Assembly (NCBI RefSeq): GCF_000406945.1
Contig: NZ_KE136354.1
Span: forward strand, 2,550,560-2,614,559
Length of the DNA: 64,000 bases
From: Enterococcus dispar ATCC 51266
GTDB taxonomy: Bacteria; Bacillota; Bacilli; Lactobacillales; Enterococcaceae
Reading direction: 5' to 3'
Both the position numbers and the translations under genes were made by a program. Positions 20,085-28,854 of this stretch are shown here, in pieces. The notes beneath the pieces were generated by a model, which was not told the DNA's origin, did no database searches, and saw nothing but the letters and a program-made list of their open reading frames with translations. Within the stretch, counting starts at the first letter, position 1. Every line of letters starts with the position of its first letter.

Positions 20085-21521
20085 ATGGGCTTTTTTGATA
20101 AGATTAAAAAAGCGTTGATGGGCGAAACTGAAACAAAAACCCCAGAAGAAACGCAAGAGCAACAAGCTAGCAAAACAGCAACTGAAAGCGACAGTGAGAA
20201 TCTGCAATCGAGCAGTCAAACAACATCGGATAATACCGAACCAACGACAGAAATTAATGGCGTGAGTTTAGCAGATAAAGAAAAAGAAACGCAAATGACA
20301 GAAAACGCTCCGGAGCCGGAGCAAGCTGAAAAACCTGAAGCTACTGAAAAAGTGACACCTGAAGGAGAACCGGTTATGCCTGAGACGCCTCCGATGGATG
20401 AAGTGAAAAATAGTGTCTCAGCAGAAAAAACACTTGATGAAGTGGATGATAAACCGATAGTCATACCAGAACCAATCCAACCAGAAAGTAGTATGCCTGA
20501 AACTTCTGAGACGCCAATAGCACCTAGTATCATCCAAGAAAATCAGCAGATTGAAGAAATCAAAGAATCTGTTGTTGCGGATAATGTGCAGGAAAAATAT
20601 GATAAAGGGTTGAAAAAATCGCGTAAAACTTTTGGTCAACGATTGAATGAATTGTTTGCCAATTTCCGTAGTGTTGATGAAGAATTTTTTGAAGAAGTAG
20701 AAGAGACATTAATTGGAGCCGATGTCGGTTTTGAAGCAGCAATGAAAATCGCTGATGATTTAAGACAAGAAGTTAAGATAAGAAATGTCAAAAAACCTGC
20801 TGAAGTACAAAATGTCATGATTGAAAAATTGGTGGACTTATACGATGAAGCGGGAATAGATGAAGTAAATACGCTCAATATCCAGCCTAATGGCTTAACA
20901 GTTATGCTTTTTGTTGGAGTGAACGGTGTCGGCAAAACGACGAGTATTGGTAAATTAGCTTATGAATATAAACAAGCAGGGAAAAAAGTTCTCCTAGCAG
21001 CTGCTGATACTTTTCGTGCCGGTGCGATTGATCAATTAGTGGTTTGGGGACAACGGGCAGATGTAGAAGTTATACGGGGCAATGCTGGTGGTGATCCTGC
21101 TGCAGTGGTTTATGATGCCATGGAAAAAGCAAAAGAACAGCAAGCTGATATTTTATTAGTTGATACGGCAGGCCGTTTACAAAATAAGGTCAACCTGATG
21201 AATGAACTGGAAAAAATTAAACGTGTAATTAAAAGAGAAGCGCCAGATGCTCCTCACGAAGTCTTGCTAGTTTTAGATGCAACAACAGGGCAAAATGCAA
21301 TGGTTCAAGCCAAGCAATTTAAAGAAACGACAGATGTTACCGGTCTGATTTTAACGAAATTAGATGGTACGGCTAAAGGTGGGATTGTTTTAGCGATTCG
21401 AAATGAATTGCATTTGCCGGTTAAACTAGTTGGTTTAGGTGAAGGAATTGACGATTTAGAGCCTTTTGATCCGAACGAATTTATTGTGGGCTTATTTAAA
21501 GGGCTCATTAAAGAGGTTTAA
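20085..21521 (+). CDS. ftsY: Signal recognition particle receptor FtsY
   Basis: A 478-residue GTPase. Residues 1-170 form a long acidic, Glu/Pro/Thr-rich A region of low complexity, then an N domain beginning near FGQRLNELFANFRSVDEEFFEE. The G domain has GVNGVGKTTSIGKLA (about 280), DTFRAGAIDQL, DTAGRLQ, TKLDGTAKGG and GLGEGIDDLEPFDPNEFI. It receives ribosome-SRP complexes at the membrane for co-translational insertion. The acidic leader is longer than in Bacillus FtsY, as is usual in lactic acid bacteria. Strong AAGGAGG before the ATG. Confidence 0.96.
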   Translation: MGFFDKIKKALMGETETKTPEETQEQQASKTATESDSENLQSSSQTTSDNTEPTTEINGVSLADKEKETQMTENAPEPEQAEKPEATEKVTPEGEPVMPETPPMDEVKNSVSAEKTLDEVDDKPIVIPEPIQPESSMPETSETPIAPSIIQENQQIEEIKESVVADNVQEKYDKGLKKSRKTFGQRLNELFANFRSVDEEFFEEVEETLIGADVGFEAAMKIADDLRQEVKIRNVKKPAEVQNVMIEKLVDLYDEAGIDEVNTLNIQPNGLTVMLFVGVNGVGKTTSIGKLAYEYKQAGKKVLLAAADTFRAGAIDQLVVWGQRADVEVIRGNAGGDPAAVVYDAMEKAKEQQADILLVDTAGRLQNKVNLMNELEKIKRVIKREAPDAPHEVLLVLDATTGQNAMVQAKQFKETTDVTGLILTKLDGTAKGGIVLAIRNELHLPVKLVGLGEGIDDLEPFDPNEFIVGLFKGLIKEV

Positions 21522-21682
21522 AAAAAATTTAAAAGATAAATTAAATGAACGCACCGAAGTCACAACTAACTATACAATGTGCTAGTTTGATTGTTAGGCG
21601 AAATTTTGCTGTTGGTTTATGCAAAATTTCGTCTTTCACTTTAATTAGCTCAGCTTCTCTCAAAGGATGTAGGAGGAATGGT

Positions 21683-22339
21683 ATGTCACGTACAAGTTTG
21701 TTAAAACGATTGATTTTTTATTGTGGGTTTATTTTATTGCAAAATATAGTTTCCACTGTTGTCTTTTTGCCTGGTGTCAGTGATAGTATATTGGCTTTAA
21801 TCAGTATTCTGGTAGCCGGAGGATTTATTTATTTTTTAACTACCCGTTACCAAAAACAATTGGCTAACTACAAACCCCGTCAAATTGGCCAAACAAAAGT
21901 AGCAGGAAAATGGAAATATGTGCTACTAGGTGTCATCGCCATGTTTGCTGCTAACATTATCTTAGGGAACTTTTTACCAGAAACAACAGAAAATCAAGCA
22001 GGTATTAATCAAAGTTTTTTAGTGAATCCCATTACATTAACGGTTTATGGTGTCATTTTAGCACCTATAATTGAAGAATTACTTTTTCGCGGAATCTTTA
22101 TGAATTATTTTTGGAATAAAGAAGAACCATCCGCTAAAGTACTCGCTGTATTAACCTCGGCATTATTATTTGGCTTAATGCATGAACCGCGTCTTTCAAT
22201 GGCGCTCCTTTTGTATATGACTTTAGGAATTGTCTTGGCCTGTGTATATCAAAAAACAGAAGATTTACGTTGTTCGATGATGGTGCACATGATTTATAAT
22301 GGCTTAGGTTTTCTGGGAATGTTTTTAACTTTAAAATAA
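21683..22339 (+). CDS. CPBP family intramembrane metalloprotease
   Basis: A 218-residue polytopic protein. The CPBP (Abi/CAAX) motifs are IIEELLFRGIF (EExxxR), GLMHEPR with His, and HMIYNGLGF. The start is fixed by GTAGGAGG before ATG 21683; the same frame is open upstream to 21545 but would add 46 residues with no ribosome site. Members process prenylated or membrane-anchored peptides, and some give bacteriocin self-immunity. The target here is unknown. Only weak features link it to ftsY, 160 bp upstream. Confidence 0.88.
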   Translation: MSRTSLLKRLIFYCGFILLQNIVSTVVFLPGVSDSILALISILVAGGFIYFLTTRYQKQLANYKPRQIGQTKVAGKWKYVLLGVIAMFAANIILGNFLPETTENQAGINQSFLVNPITLTVYGVILAPIIEELLFRGIFMNYFWNKEEPSAKVLAVLTSALLFGLMHEPRLSMALLLYMTLGIVLACVYQKTEDLRCSMMVHMIYNGLGFLGMFLTLK

Positions 22340-22354
22340 ACAGAACAAAATAAT

Positions 22355-22411
22355 AAAGAAACCCGAAAATACAGCAGTCAGAATGCTTGTTGTCTTTTTG
22401 GGTTTCTTTTT
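22355..22411. terminator. Bidirectional terminator between the CPBP gene and the kinase gene
   Basis: Arms AAAGAAACCC (about 22355-22364) and GGGTTTCTTT (about 22400-22409), with A-tract and T-tract on opposite sides. It serves the converging genes. Confidence 0.75.
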
Positions 22412-22425
22412 TGAATTGTAATAAG

Positions 22426-24228
22426 TTATGCTTCTTCATTTTCGGCAATTGGAATAAACAGGCTAAAACTTGTACCTTGTTGGGAACTGGCTACGTCAAG
22501 TAACCAACTATTGCGTTTAATGATAGAAGAGACGATAAAAAGTCCTAGACCAGTTCCACCTTCTTCTTTTCGCGTGGTCAAAAAAGGTGTGAAAATTTGA
22601 TCTTTAATACTTTGGTCGATGCCCGGACCATTGTCTGACACTTGAATCATAGCTAATTTTTTATTTTGATAGACAAATGCTCGCTGGGCTACTTGTTGGT
22701 GCACGTCAGCAGACGGTGTTGTTAGGGAAACGGTAATAGTAGCATCGGATTTTGCTTGATAAGCATTAGTGATTAAGTTATACAACAATACTTGAACGTC
22801 GTCTTGTTGAAATAATGCATCCGCTAAAAGAGTAATTTCTTCATTTATGGTAACTGTTCGCGGGATTAATATTTTCATTATGGCGACAGCTTCTTTTACC
22901 GCTTGATTGAGAGATTGTACTTTTTTTGTCTGATCTTGTTCCTTTGAAAAATGTAAAATACGTTGAGAAAGTTGTTGTCCTTTTTGAGCAGCCAAATGCA
23001 TATCTTCTAAATCTGCCAACAGTTCTGCATCATTGGGATGTTCGGCCATAAGCAGTTCAATATTCCCAATTAGAGGTGTTAAAAAATTGTTCATATCATG
23101 GACAATACCGGTGGTCACTAATCCGATAGTTTCCATTTTTGACTCTTGCAATAGACTTTTTTCTAACTGGTGCTTCTCGGCTTCTAATTGCCGTTTTTCT
23201 TTTAAGCGCTGATTTTCATTAACAGTTTGCTGTTGTCTAGCATTTAGACGTACCAATAGGACTAATAAAGAAGTCACCATCAATAAAATGACCACTAAGC
23301 CTAAATTAATAAGTAAATCGTGTAAAATCCAACCATTGTCTTGATAAAAATCTGATGTATTGGCAACAACAAAGCGTTCTTCGCCAATTTCTACCCATTG
23401 AAAAGCATTTAGTTTTAAAACCGATGTCAGGTCAGATTCGTTCCACCAATAAGAATGATAGCTTAAACTTCCTTTTTCATGCTGTTTTTGGTAGTGATCG
23501 AGTTTTTCTAAATCTGTGTAGTCCAATTGTGGAAATCTTTTTTTGCGACCGGTAATAATGTTTAAGCCAATTTGCTCTTTAGCTGGATGCATGACGACTT
23601 CCATTTGTTCATTTTTCATTAAAGGATAGCGTTGCTCTGTATCTGTCGGTTGAATTTTATCTAAGAATAATTGCTCTAAATTTAACGGGACAACCGCTAA
23701 TCCTTGAATTTCTTTTTTATTATTATAGATGGGATGATAGAGATTAAAAAAAGAATTTTTTTGGATAAAATAAACTTTCCCATTTTGTTTGGCGCGTCCT
23801 TTTAAAGCCATAGCAAAAATTGGATCAATTGTTAATTTTTGGGTCAATTCATTGTTTTCCACATGATTTTCAGTCGGGAAGTGACTTTCTAATTGCTGAC
23901 CATTTCGATCAAAAAGAAAGATACCGGCAAAAGCGCTGTTGCGTTTAAAAAACTGAGAAATGAGATTATTTTGTTGCGGTAATTGTAATGGACTGTCCGT
24001 CTCAATCGTATCCAGAATGAAACTGTCCAAATCGTTGGCACTGCTTTCAATTTCAGCCACAATCAGTTTGGTGCTAACCTCGTTAACCTGCGCTAGTTGT
24101 GTTTTCCCCATTTTTAAAGCTTCTTGTTGTATGTTATGATAACCTAAAGCTGTGATAAGTAAGCCAGTTAAGGTGATAACCATCACAGTAATAAAAAGAA
24201 TATTTATTTTTTTAGTTAACTTTTTCAT
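22426..24228 (-). CDS. Membrane sensor histidine kinase
   Basis: About 600 residues. One transmembrane segment (about 7-30), an extracellular sensor of about 260 residues that looks like a Cache domain, a second membrane segment (VVILLMVTSLLVLLVRL) and a short coiled coil. The H-box is GIVHDMNNFLTPLIGN. The ATPase has N-box NLITNAYQA, VSDNGPGID and GTGLGLFIV. The HDMNN-type H-box resembles NtrB-like and hybrid kinases rather than the usual Firmicute OmpR partners. Start: ATG 24228 has AAAGG upstream; ATG 24246 adds six residues. Ligand unknown. Confidence 0.88.
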   Translation of the reverse strand: MKKLTKKINILFITVMVITLTGLLITALGYHNIQQEALKMGKTQLAQVNEVSTKLIVAEIESSANDLDSFILDTIETDSPLQLPQQNNLISQFFKRNSAFAGIFLFDRNGQQLESHFPTENHVENNELTQKLTIDPIFAMALKGRAKQNGKVYFIQKNSFFNLYHPIYNNKKEIQGLAVVPLNLEQLFLDKIQPTDTEQRYPLMKNEQMEVVMHPAKEQIGLNIITGRKKRFPQLDYTDLEKLDHYQKQHEKGSLSYHSYWWNESDLTSVLKLNAFQWVEIGEERFVVANTSDFYQDNGWILHDLLINLGLVVILLMVTSLLVLLVRLNARQQQTVNENQRLKEKRQLEAEKHQLEKSLLQESKMETIGLVTTGIVHDMNNFLTPLIGNIELLMAEHPNDAELLADLEDMHLAAQKGQQLSQRILHFSKEQDQTKKVQSLNQAVKEAVAIMKILIPRTVTINEEITLLADALFQQDDVQVLLYNLITNAYQAKSDATITVSLTTPSADVHQQVAQRAFVYQNKKLAMIQVSDNGPGIDQSIKDQIFTPFLTTRKEEGGTGLGLFIVSSIIKRNSWLLDVASSQQGTSFSLFIPIAENEEA

Positions 24229-24267
24229 TTTTTGTAAGCCTTTCATTTTAACTTGGAGGAAATTGTG

Positions 24268-24981
24268 ATGCGGAATGAAAAAATTTTAGTAGTTGATGAT
24301 GATCCAGCGATTCGTCGTCTGATTTGGAAATCACTGCAATCTACCGGAATCCTGATTTATCAGAGTGACTCAATTGAAAAGACTATTGATATTATGAGTC
24401 GTGTTGCTTTTGATCTGTTTTTACTGGATATCAGCCTAGAATATGAAAATGATGGTTATCATTTGGCCCAAATGATTCGCAGTGAAAATAGTGTGGTACC
24501 GATTATTTTTCTAAGCGGAAAAACCCAAGAACAAGACATTGTTACCGGTCTTGAAACAGGGGCGGACCTATATTTGACGAAGCCATTTTCGCCGGCAATT
24601 CTAAAAGCACAGGTGTTGGCTTCTTTAGATCGCAGTTTAGTGATCAAAAAACATACTGGTCAACAAGTAAAAACGAGTAACAGTCTCACTTTAGGGGAAT
24701 TTACTTATGACAAAAAGCGTTATCAGCTTTATAAAAATGACGTGGCCATTAAATTATCCTCAAAAGAAACACAGCTTATGCAGTTTTTTATGGAAAATCC
24801 CAACCAAGTCTTTTCAAAAGAACAAATTTATCAAAGTGTTTGGAACGAAGAAAAAACCGATACCAACACTATTATGGTCTTTATCAATCATTTACGCAAT
24901 AAGATTGAAGCTGATCCGAAAAATGCAAAGTATTTGCAAACAGTGTGGGGCATCGGTTATACATTTGTGGCTGAAAATTAA
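24268..24981 (+). CDS. OmpR-family response regulator
   Basis: A 237-residue regulator. The receiver (about 1-120) has VVDDDPAIRRLI, phospho-acceptor Asp in LFLLDISLE, and the conserved Lys in LYLTKPFSP. The C-terminal winged helix has LSSKETQLMQFFMENPNQVFSKEQIYQSVW and HLRNKIEADP. The start is set by TTGGAGG before ATG 24268. It is transcribed away from the kinase gene, with only about 20-40 bp between the starts. Its stop overlaps the convergent citG stop by 4 bp. It probably forms a two-component system with the kinase; target genes are unknown. Confidence 0.9.
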   Translation: MRNEKILVVDDDPAIRRLIWKSLQSTGILIYQSDSIEKTIDIMSRVAFDLFLLDISLEYENDGYHLAQMIRSENSVVPIIFLSGKTQEQDIVTGLETGADLYLTKPFSPAILKAQVLASLDRSLVIKKHTGQQVKTSNSLTLGEFTYDKKRYQLYKNDVAIKLSSKETQLMQFFMENPNQVFSKEQIYQSVWNEEKTDTNTIMVFINHLRNKIEADPKNAKYLQTVWGIGYTFVAEN

Positions 24982-25835
24982 AAGAGTCCTTCTAAGATGG
25001 CAAAATAGATACCAAGAGATAATAAATCTGCCGCACCGCCCGGACTTAAATTACGTGAAATTAAGGTTTTATCATACTGGATAAGTGTGTTGCTTAAATC
25101 TTTGGCAGATAAGTTAGCTGCATGGATCTGCTTCATTTCACTTTGGATGGTAGTAAGTGCCATTTTCCCGCCGCGGTGCAAGATATTGCTGTCTGTTAGT
25201 GTGCTCATTAAAAAAATGAGTGCCCGCAACAATAATTCTTCGCGCGGTAAGTGTCGATTCTGCCGCAAATAGGGTAATAAAATATTCGCCAGGGCAGGAT
25301 AACCTGCGGCTGCTTGGCCCCGAATGCCTGTTGTACCTTGGGCTAAATAAAGTTTTTCGCCGTGAGTCAAATTCTTTTTTTGGGCAACATATTTAAAATC
25401 TTTTTTTAGTAAATCTTGGGTAATTTCACGACTTAACGTTAAGATATTTTCAGAGTCAGTTGCTGTAAAAGGTAGCTGGCTTTTTTGTAGATATAATCCT
25501 GTTGCGCCTAATAAAATAGCAAAGGAAAAATTGGCACCTTTATGAGTATTGACCCCCTTGGTAGCAGTGAACATGGCAGTTTCTGCTTGCTGTCCTATTT
25601 TTCGCAATTTAGAAAATAAATCCCCTTTTGCGCCGTCATGGGTGAAACCGGCATTTAAATATTGGGGGAAATAAGGCGCCAAAGCCAAGATACTATCAAT
25701 AAAGAGATAAAAGTCCATATCTTGGTGGGCGCCATTGGTGAAACGATCCACTAGTCCTGGTTTTGGAGAGAGTGTAACTTCATAAAACAAGGCTTTTTGA
25801 GCAGCTGCATCAATCATACAAATTTGCTTATTCAA
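24978..25835 (-). CDS. citG: Triphosphoribosyl-dephospho-CoA synthase CitG
   Basis: A 285-residue protein. Motifs are EVTLSPKPGLVDRFTNGAHQDMD, GVNTHKGANFSFAILLGATG, GIRGQAAAGYP, DSNILHRGG and LSPGGAADLL, all typical of CitG. It joins dephospho-CoA and ATP to make the prosthetic-group precursor that CitX attaches to CitD. The start overlaps the citO end by 8 bp, so the two are co-transcribed. In E. faecalis citG is at the other end of the cluster, as I recall; here it sits with the regulator. Confidence 0.93.
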   Translation of the reverse strand: MNKQICMIDAAAQKALFYEVTLSPKPGLVDRFTNGAHQDMDFYLFIDSILALAPYFPQYLNAGFTHDGAKGDLFSKLRKIGQQAETAMFTATKGVNTHKGANFSFAILLGATGLYLQKSQLPFTATDSENILTLSREITQDLLKKDFKYVAQKKNLTHGEKLYLAQGTTGIRGQAAAGYPALANILLPYLRQNRHLPREELLLRALIFLMSTLTDSNILHRGGKMALTTIQSEMKQIHAANLSAKDLSNTLIQYDKTLISRNLSPGGAADLLSLGIYFAILEGLF

Positions 25836-26523
25836 TTTGATGGGACTCCATTTCTTGTAAAATAAATTGTAAGGAATGGTTCAAATGTTCATGGGTAATC
25901 AGAGTAACTTGCGTGATATCATTTGTAACCATCCCGCGGTAAAGGAGCCAATGTTCTTCCAAGGCGCGATAACGTCGTTCAGAGGAACGAATGGCAATGT
26001 CACGAAAATAAACGAGATAAGCTTGTAAATCAGTCACAATAGTTTTTAACCGCTTCATCTGACTTTTTTCATAAATAAAGGAGTTAAAATCAGAGAAGTT
26101 TTGTAAAACATCATCCACCCGATCTTCCTGATTAAGGCGATCGCCTTCTTCTAACAGCGCCCGCAAATCATCAAAATCGTTTGGTGTCATTAGTTGCATG
26201 GCTTTAATCGTAGCTAGTGTATCCAAAGATTTACGTATATCATAAATTTCATGGGCATCTTTTATACTAATACCTTTTACCACGATTCCGACACGGGGGA
26301 CATGCTCAACTAATTGTTCCTCCACCAATTGATGAAGAGCATAACGAATTGGAGTTCGGCTGATATTTAACGTTTCCGAAAATTCTTTTTCGTTGATACG
26401 CTCACCAGCAGGAATCTGGCCCAAGATAATACTTTTGCGAAAGGCTTCATAAATGGAGATTTTTAGTGGTTGGTTTTGAGATAAGTCTAAGTTGTTTTTA
26501 ACAGCTGCAATCGTTTCATTCAT
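25828..26523 (-). CDS. citO: GntR-family citrate regulator (CitO-like)
   Basis: A 231-residue protein with an N-terminal winged helix (GERINEKEFSETLNISRTPIRYALHQLVEEQLV, about 38-70) and a C-terminal FCD-type all-helical effector domain. The start has a weak upstream site (AAGGATGACTGATAAC). CitO of E. faecalis is a GntR/FCD activator that binds AT-rich sites between citH and the oad-cit operon and responds to citrate. The position beside citG and citH makes the same role likely here. The 26524-26660 gap beyond holds no gene. Confidence 0.85.
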   Translation of the reverse strand: MNETIAAVKNNLDLSQNQPLKISIYEAFRKSIILGQIPAGERINEKEFSETLNISRTPIRYALHQLVEEQLVEHVPRVGIVVKGISIKDAHEIYDIRKSLDTLATIKAMQLMTPNDFDDLRALLEEGDRLNQEDRVDDVLQNFSDFNSFIYEKSQMKRLKTIVTDLQAYLVYFRDIAIRSSERRYRALEEHWLLYRGMVTNDITQVTLITHEHLNHSLQFILQEMESHQIE

Positions 26524-26660
26524 TGTTATCAGTCATCCTTTTGCTGGTAGTCTTTTTTAGCAGGATTGAATTTACCGGCACCATCATATTTACAATCCAG
26601 CGTTTTGTCAATATGTGAAGTTGCTGTCTGCTATTTTTAATTGTTTTTTGATAGTTAAAA

Positions 26661-26697
26661 AGAAAAAACCGAGTCTCTTAGGGCTCGGCTTTTTTCT
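26661..26697 (-). terminator. Terminator of citH
   Basis: On the minus strand AAAGCCGAG, an 11-nt loop, CTCGGTTTTTT. It starts directly after the citH stop. Confidence 0.8.
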
Positions 26698-26698
26698 T

Positions 26699-28093
26699 TT
26701 ATTTTTGTGGAATATAAAAAGGTAAGTGACCGAATAGCATGATTGTTACTACGAAGATAACGAAGATACAAGCGGCCCATTTACCAGCTTCTCTTTGCCA
26801 TTGCCCCATGTCTAGTTTTGTTAGGCGCAGTAATAAATAAATAAACGCAACTAATGGTGATAATAGGTGGAATGCTTGTCCCATTAATGATGCAAGTGCC
26901 ATCTGCATATTGGTAAAACCATAGGCCCGTCCTGCTTCTGCCAAGACCGGCATAACACCAAAGTAGAAACCATCGTTTGAAATAAAGAAGGTACCCGGTG
27001 CAGAAATTAAGGCAATTACAATACCCCAGAAACCAGCAAGTTGTTTTGGAATAATATAAGTGAAACTTGTAGCCAATGCTTCAGCTAAACCTGAACCTTG
27101 GAAAATACCCATGAATACCCCTGCTGCAAAGACGAGAATAACGACTTGCACCGCATCGCCACCGTTTGCACCAATCCGTGCTGATTGATCTTTTAAAATA
27201 GGATAGTTCACAATTAAGGCAATACAAGTACCTAATAAGAATAAGAACAAAGGTGGTTGGGCGAACCAGCCTGGTAAGCCGATTTGATCGGCAAAAGAAC
27301 TTAAGACTAACCAGGCAATTAAAATAATCGTCATAATGCCGTTAAAAGCAAAAAGTTTTGGACGACGAATGGCCATTGTTTCAGGATCGGTAACAGCAGT
27401 CATTTCTTCAATTTCAGCATCAGTTAATTCTTTAATGCCTAAGCGTTTTCTTTCCTGACGTCCCATGTGAGGTGCTACTATAAAGATAACAAATAAAACA
27501 GAGAGAATCATACCTGGCATTAAGTAAGCCAAAATTTCGGCGCCTACATCTAAAACAGCCATTGCGCGTGCTGTTGGGCCACCCCAAGGTAATAAATTCA
27601 TAATGGTATTTTGTAAAATAACCAAAACACCAAGATTCATTAATTTCATATCTAATTTTTTATAGATTGGAATAAAAGCAGAACAGCAAATTAATGTCGT
27701 AGTTGTTCCATCGCCATTTAACGAAACGGCTGCAGCTACAACTGCTGTGGCAATCAATACTTTCATTGGATCGCCTTTAGCAAAAAGAATCATTTTTTTA
27801 GTGATTGGATCAAATAGACCAGCATCTAACATGATAGAGAAATAAAGAATAGCGAACAATAACATAATCCCAGTGTTAGAAGTTGTTTTGATTCCTTCCA
27901 TAACCCAGTCACCGATATTGTTACTGCCGGCTACACCATCCACGACTGGCGGTGCGGTCACACCTGCAACGAGTGCGATTAAAGCGAATACTAAAGGAAT
28001 AATAACTAATGACGTAAGCGGTGATAATTTCTTTTTCATGATAACGAACATGAAGACGATAATCATGAGGTAAGACAAAATTGTAAGTAACAT
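26699..28093 (-). CDS. citH: CitMHS-family metal-citrate transporter (CitH)
   Basis: A 464-residue membrane protein with about 11-12 hydrophobic segments. It starts MLLTILSYLMIIVFMFVIMK and contains SLNGDGTTTTLICCSAFIP and LLPWGGPTARAMAVL, conserved in the CitMHS family. The loop ERKRLGIKELTDAEIEEM is cytoplasmic. Family members take up citrate complexed to divalent metals with protons. It is divergent from the oad-cit operon and shares the regulatory region 28094-28522, which holds a cre site. Ribosome site GAAAGGAAGAAGG. Confidence 0.92.
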   Translation of the reverse strand: MLLTILSYLMIIVFMFVIMKKKLSPLTSLVIIPLVFALIALVAGVTAPPVVDGVAGSNNIGDWVMEGIKTTSNTGIMLLFAILYFSIMLDAGLFDPITKKMILFAKGDPMKVLIATAVVAAAVSLNGDGTTTTLICCSAFIPIYKKLDMKLMNLGVLVILQNTIMNLLPWGGPTARAMAVLDVGAEILAYLMPGMILSVLFVIFIVAPHMGRQERKRLGIKELTDAEIEEMTAVTDPETMAIRRPKLFAFNGIMTIILIAWLVLSSFADQIGLPGWFAQPPLFLFLLGTCIALIVNYPILKDQSARIGANGGDAVQVVILVFAAGVFMGIFQGSGLAEALATSFTYIIPKQLAGFWGIVIALISAPGTFFISNDGFYFGVMPVLAEAGRAYGFTNMQMALASLMGQAFHLLSPLVAFIYLLLRLTKLDMGQWQREAGKWAACIFVIFVVTIMLFGHLPFYIPQK

Positions 28094-28185
28094 TTCCTTC
28101 TTCCTTTCAAAAGCAGATTTTTATGTTGCAGTTAAAAGTAATGACTTGCACGCCGGCTAACAAATGCAAATTTTCACAATTTCAC

Positions 28186-28200
28186 TGCTAACGCTTTCAT
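28186..28200 (-). promoter_or_regulatory. cre site (CcpA operator) in the citH/oadH intergenic region
   Basis: On the minus strand ATGAAAGCGTTAGCA, which fits the CcpA consensus WTGNAANCGNWNNCA fully. It lies about 100 bp before citH. Catabolite repression of the cit locus by CcpA is established in E. faecalis. A poorer match lies near 28343-28357. CitO sites are expected in this AT-rich 28094-28522 region but cannot be pinpointed by eye. Confidence 0.7.
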
Positions 28201-28410
28201 CATACGCAAGCATTTTCTAAAAAAAAACAAACTTTCTTAAAAGAAACACGAAAAAAACAATTTAACCAATCAAATCTTATCGGCGGCTTAAAAAGTTATT
28301 AATAAATTCTTAACGAGGCGCAAATGCTTTTAAATCAACGTTCTAAAGCGTTTTTAATAAAAAAGTAGATTTTGAAACAGCAAAAGAACAATTTAATCAA
28401 GAAGCAAAAC

Positions 28411-28438
28411 TTCTCAAGAAAGCAAATCATTCTATAAT
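28411..28438 (+). promoter_or_regulatory. Candidate promoter of the oad-cit operon
   Basis: Perfect TATAAT (28433-28438) with only a weak -35 (TTCTCA, 28411-28416, 16-bp spacer). It lies 85 bp before oadH. A strong -10 with a poor -35 fits a promoter that needs an activator, here probably CitO. Confidence 0.5.
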
Positions 28439-28522
28439 GAGGATGTTGTCAATTTGGAACCTTAAATTTTTAAAATTATTTGTAGCCGCGAAGATTTAAG
28501 CTGAAAAGAAAGGAGTGAGTCG

Positions 28523-28840
28523 ATGGGATTATGGGATTTTTTTCGACAGAAAAAATCAGAAGAGCAAGTACCGGTTTCTGAGTTTTCAGTAGAAGAAAAG
28601 GAAACATCACAATGGCAGGAAGTACCCGCTTATATTGAAACAGATTCAAAAAATTATGAACGGGTTAGCGTAATTGCTTCGGCTATTATGGCTGGTGAAC
28701 AAACGGATAGTCAATTTGTTGTGAAAAAAATTTTGGAACGCAACCCTGAGGCCAAACTCGTATCCATTATCGCAGCGAGTGTCGCTGCAGGTGAAAGCCC
28801 AGACAGTCAATTGACTGTCAAAAAAATCATGAAAAAATAA
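28523..28840 (+). CDS. oadH: Oxaloacetate decarboxylase accessory subunit OadH
   Basis: A 105-residue soluble, charged protein. The first 50 residues are acidic. The rest is a two-fold repeat: RVSVIASAIMAGEQTDSQFV and LVSIIAASVAAGESPDSQLT, each ending VKKI. Position (first, before oadD-oadB) and size match OadH of E. faecalis, reported as a subunit needed for the decarboxylase complex. The repeats resemble the short C-terminal helix of gamma or epsilon subunits of other biotin-dependent decarboxylases, in my judgement. Ribosome site AAAGGAG; starts the main operon. Confidence 0.75.
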   Translation: MGLWDFFRQKKSEEQVPVSEFSVEEKETSQWQEVPAYIETDSKNYERVSVIASAIMAGEQTDSQFVVKKILERNPEAKLVSIIAASVAAGESPDSQLTVKKIMKK

Positions 28841-28854
28841 AGACAAAGAGGAGA

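Noticed and set aside
20130..20580. Low-complexity Glu/Thr/Pro stretch in ftsY, first taken for a repeat insertion
   Set aside because: The acidic A region of FtsY is normally variable and of this composition.
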